Assembly (NCBI GenBank): GCA_006386115.1
Contig: VFIW01000054.1
Coordinates: 69,610-133,609 of the forward strand
Length of the DNA stretch: 64,000 bases
DNA from: Globisporangium splendens
Taxonomy: Eukaryota; Oomycota; Peronosporomycetes; Pythiales; Pythiaceae
Reading direction: 5' to 3'
Part shown: piece after piece, positions 62,954 through 64,000 of the stretch
Layout of the letters: each line of letters opens with the position of its first letter
Position numbering within the stretch: position 1 is the first letter of the stretch
The notes under the pieces: generated by a model
What the model saw: only the letters and a program-made list of their open reading frames with translations
Told to the model about the DNA's origin: nothing
Database searches by the model: none
Position numbers and translations under genes: made by a program

Positions 62954-63598
62954 CCTTCTCTCTCTCTCGCTATCCTTTCTTTTGGGCTCATTTTTCGATC
63001 CCCTGTCCCCAGTGCTTCGAGTATTCCCAAATGAGTTCCTTCAGGAAATTCGAGATCGAAGTTGAGCCGTGCGGCCGCGTTCATGCCTTGCTTGATTCCC
63101 CTCGCCGTTGCCTCGAGCAGCTTCTCATTGGCCATGTTGTCATGCACGATTTGGAGCATCGCTTCCGCCACTGCATAAAATTGGCAATTTCCGGTAGGTG
63201 GTGTGGTTGCTTCTGCAAGTCCGTTGGCATCCACCACGTCTTGAATCGTGTACTCCCCATCCCAGTCCATGATGTCGTTACGATTTGGGTTGAGCTCGGT
63301 TTGTCTTTCCACGTGCACCTTCATTAACTCGTCCATATCTCGTCGGAAGCGCATCAGCTCTTTTGCCCACCGGATGCCATCTTTGGAAATTTGTCTTGGT
63401 CCACTTTTCTGGCTTGCCTTTGACACGTGTCATTTTGTATTCGCTGCTCCATCGTTTGGTTTTGCCTTCGCCTGTTCTTTGAGTTTGCCGGTTTGTTGTA
63501 CTGGAGTTCCTGTTCCCGCTGTAGACGATGCATTTTTTGTTGGATTTTTGGTTGGAGTTGGGTTGTGGGCTGGACGTGTTTGTCTCGTCAGGCGTCAC
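62954..63598 (-). pseudogene. ORF2 start with OTU N-half, right arm
   Basis: Inverted copy of 53404-54048, with the same TPPTGNCQFYAVAEAML Cys block and the same frame change. Only a few residues differ (for example TGEGETK against TGEGKTK). This copy is in the correct orientation and position to have been contiguous with the OTU C-half before the insertion. Confidence 0.7.
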
Positions 63599-63752
63599 GG
63601 GATTCGTGTTCTCGCTCGGCTTGTTTTCCCACTGGCGTGACGATCCTCTGCTGCGGGTTGAAGTGGCTGTGTCTTTTTGTCGATGCCGTCTGAGACCGAC
63701 TCTTTAATTTCAGCTGCACTGGTGAAAGTGGCTGGCTTTCTCGGAAGGTTAC

Positions 63753-64000
63753 TCACGATCTCATCGTCTGCGTGAATACAGTTGTTAGTTCCTGTTCCGT
63801 TGCCTTGCATGCTCGCGCGAAATGTCCCGATGCTCCGCAGATTAAACAGGGAGCCATTCTGTACTTGGATGCGTGGTGCAGGATGATTGTTCGCCCTCGC
63901 CAAATAATTCGTCTGACATCGATAAGCGCTTTTGGACATGATTCCTCTTCAAAGAGTACCTCCCACCACTGCGAATGGTGGGATCTTGGACCGTATTTAC
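63753..64000 (-). pseudogene. 3' end of LINE ORF1 (gag) with CCHC knuckle, right arm (partial)
   Basis: Inverted counterpart of 53002-53249, including the C-x2-C-x4-H-x4-C knuckle. The rest of this gag lies beyond the window's right edge. Confidence 0.65.

Larger units (their letters stand above)
60464..64000. repeat. Right arm of the large inverted repeat (runs off the window)
   Basis: Inverted partner of 53002-56542. The inner border is sharp at 60464, although the first 36 bp hold five mismatches to the other arm. Spacer between arms is 3,921 bp (56543-60463). Confidence 0.9.
62954..64000 (-). mobile_element. 5' part of the minus-strand LINE (gag end and OTU N-half), cut by the window edge
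   Basis: With the body at 60463-54049 it would form one element interrupted by the insertion at 60464-62953. It continues past 64000. Confidence 0.65.

Noticed and set aside
53002..64000. Palindrome as a simple fold-back read or assembly artefact
   Set aside because: Arms differ by three indels and clustered substitutions, and the spacer carries unique sequence. A haplotype or collapse error cannot be fully excluded without reads.

Overview
The window is nuclear DNA from an oomycete (water mould), most likely a Phytophthora/Pythium-type species. The evidence is short GT-AG introns of about 63-115 bp, dense gene spacing of 0.2-1.6 kb, a KRE6/SKN1-type beta-glucan assembly protein, a bZIP factor with a non-standard basic region, a Ty3/gypsy chromodomain element and decayed non-LTR elements. 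Species cannot be fixed from the sequence alone.

Layout. 1-~1.1 kb: 3' end of a chromodomain LTR retrotransposon (+). 2.5-3.5 kb: bZIP factor (+). 4.0-8.5 kb: PDS5 cohesin regulator (-). 9.0-10.1 kb: two divergent small unknown genes. 10.9-11.8 kb: WBP2-like GRAM protein (-). 12.5-15.8 kb: UPF1 (-). 16.3-19.0 kb: Tudor-SN (-). 20.6-23.9 kb: a nine-exon gene (+) fusing an F-box, a CDK-like kinase domain with broken catalytic motifs, and a complete cyclin. 24.4-26.6 kb: thirteen-exon FKBP-TPR protein (-) with an N-terminal CxxC/CxxC module. 27.0-45.6 kb: an uninterrupted 18.6-kb midasin (MDN1/REA1) gene (-). 46.0-47.8 kb: PWP1 (+). 48.0-50.3 kb: KRE6-like protein (-). From about 51.7 kb to the end: nested, inverted and decayed LINE copies forming a large imperfect palindrome.

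How the genes relate. Most are single-copy housekeeping genes. MDN1 and PWP1, both 60S-biogenesis factors in other eukaryotes, diverge from a shared 440-bp intergenic region. UPF1 and Tudor-SN, both RNA-metabolism factors, lie in tandem. The most unusual gene is the F-box/pseudo-CDK/cyclin fusion: its HRD aspartate is Asn and DFG is DFA, while cyclin-contact and cyclin-fold residues are kept. I infer an SCF-type adaptor that uses a built-in CDK:cyclin pair as a docking surface, comparable in logic to animal cyclin F.

The LINE family encodes a CCHC gag, an OTU-type cysteine protease, an APE endonuclease, a reverse transcriptase and RNase H. One minus-strand copy is split inside its OTU domain by a 5'-truncated plus-strand copy. 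That junction and its flanks reappear in inverted orientation on the left, giving arms of at least 3.5 kb around a 3.9-kb spacer.

Limits: exon borders were set by eye from splice consensus and frame continuity. Domain names rest on motif recognition without database searches.
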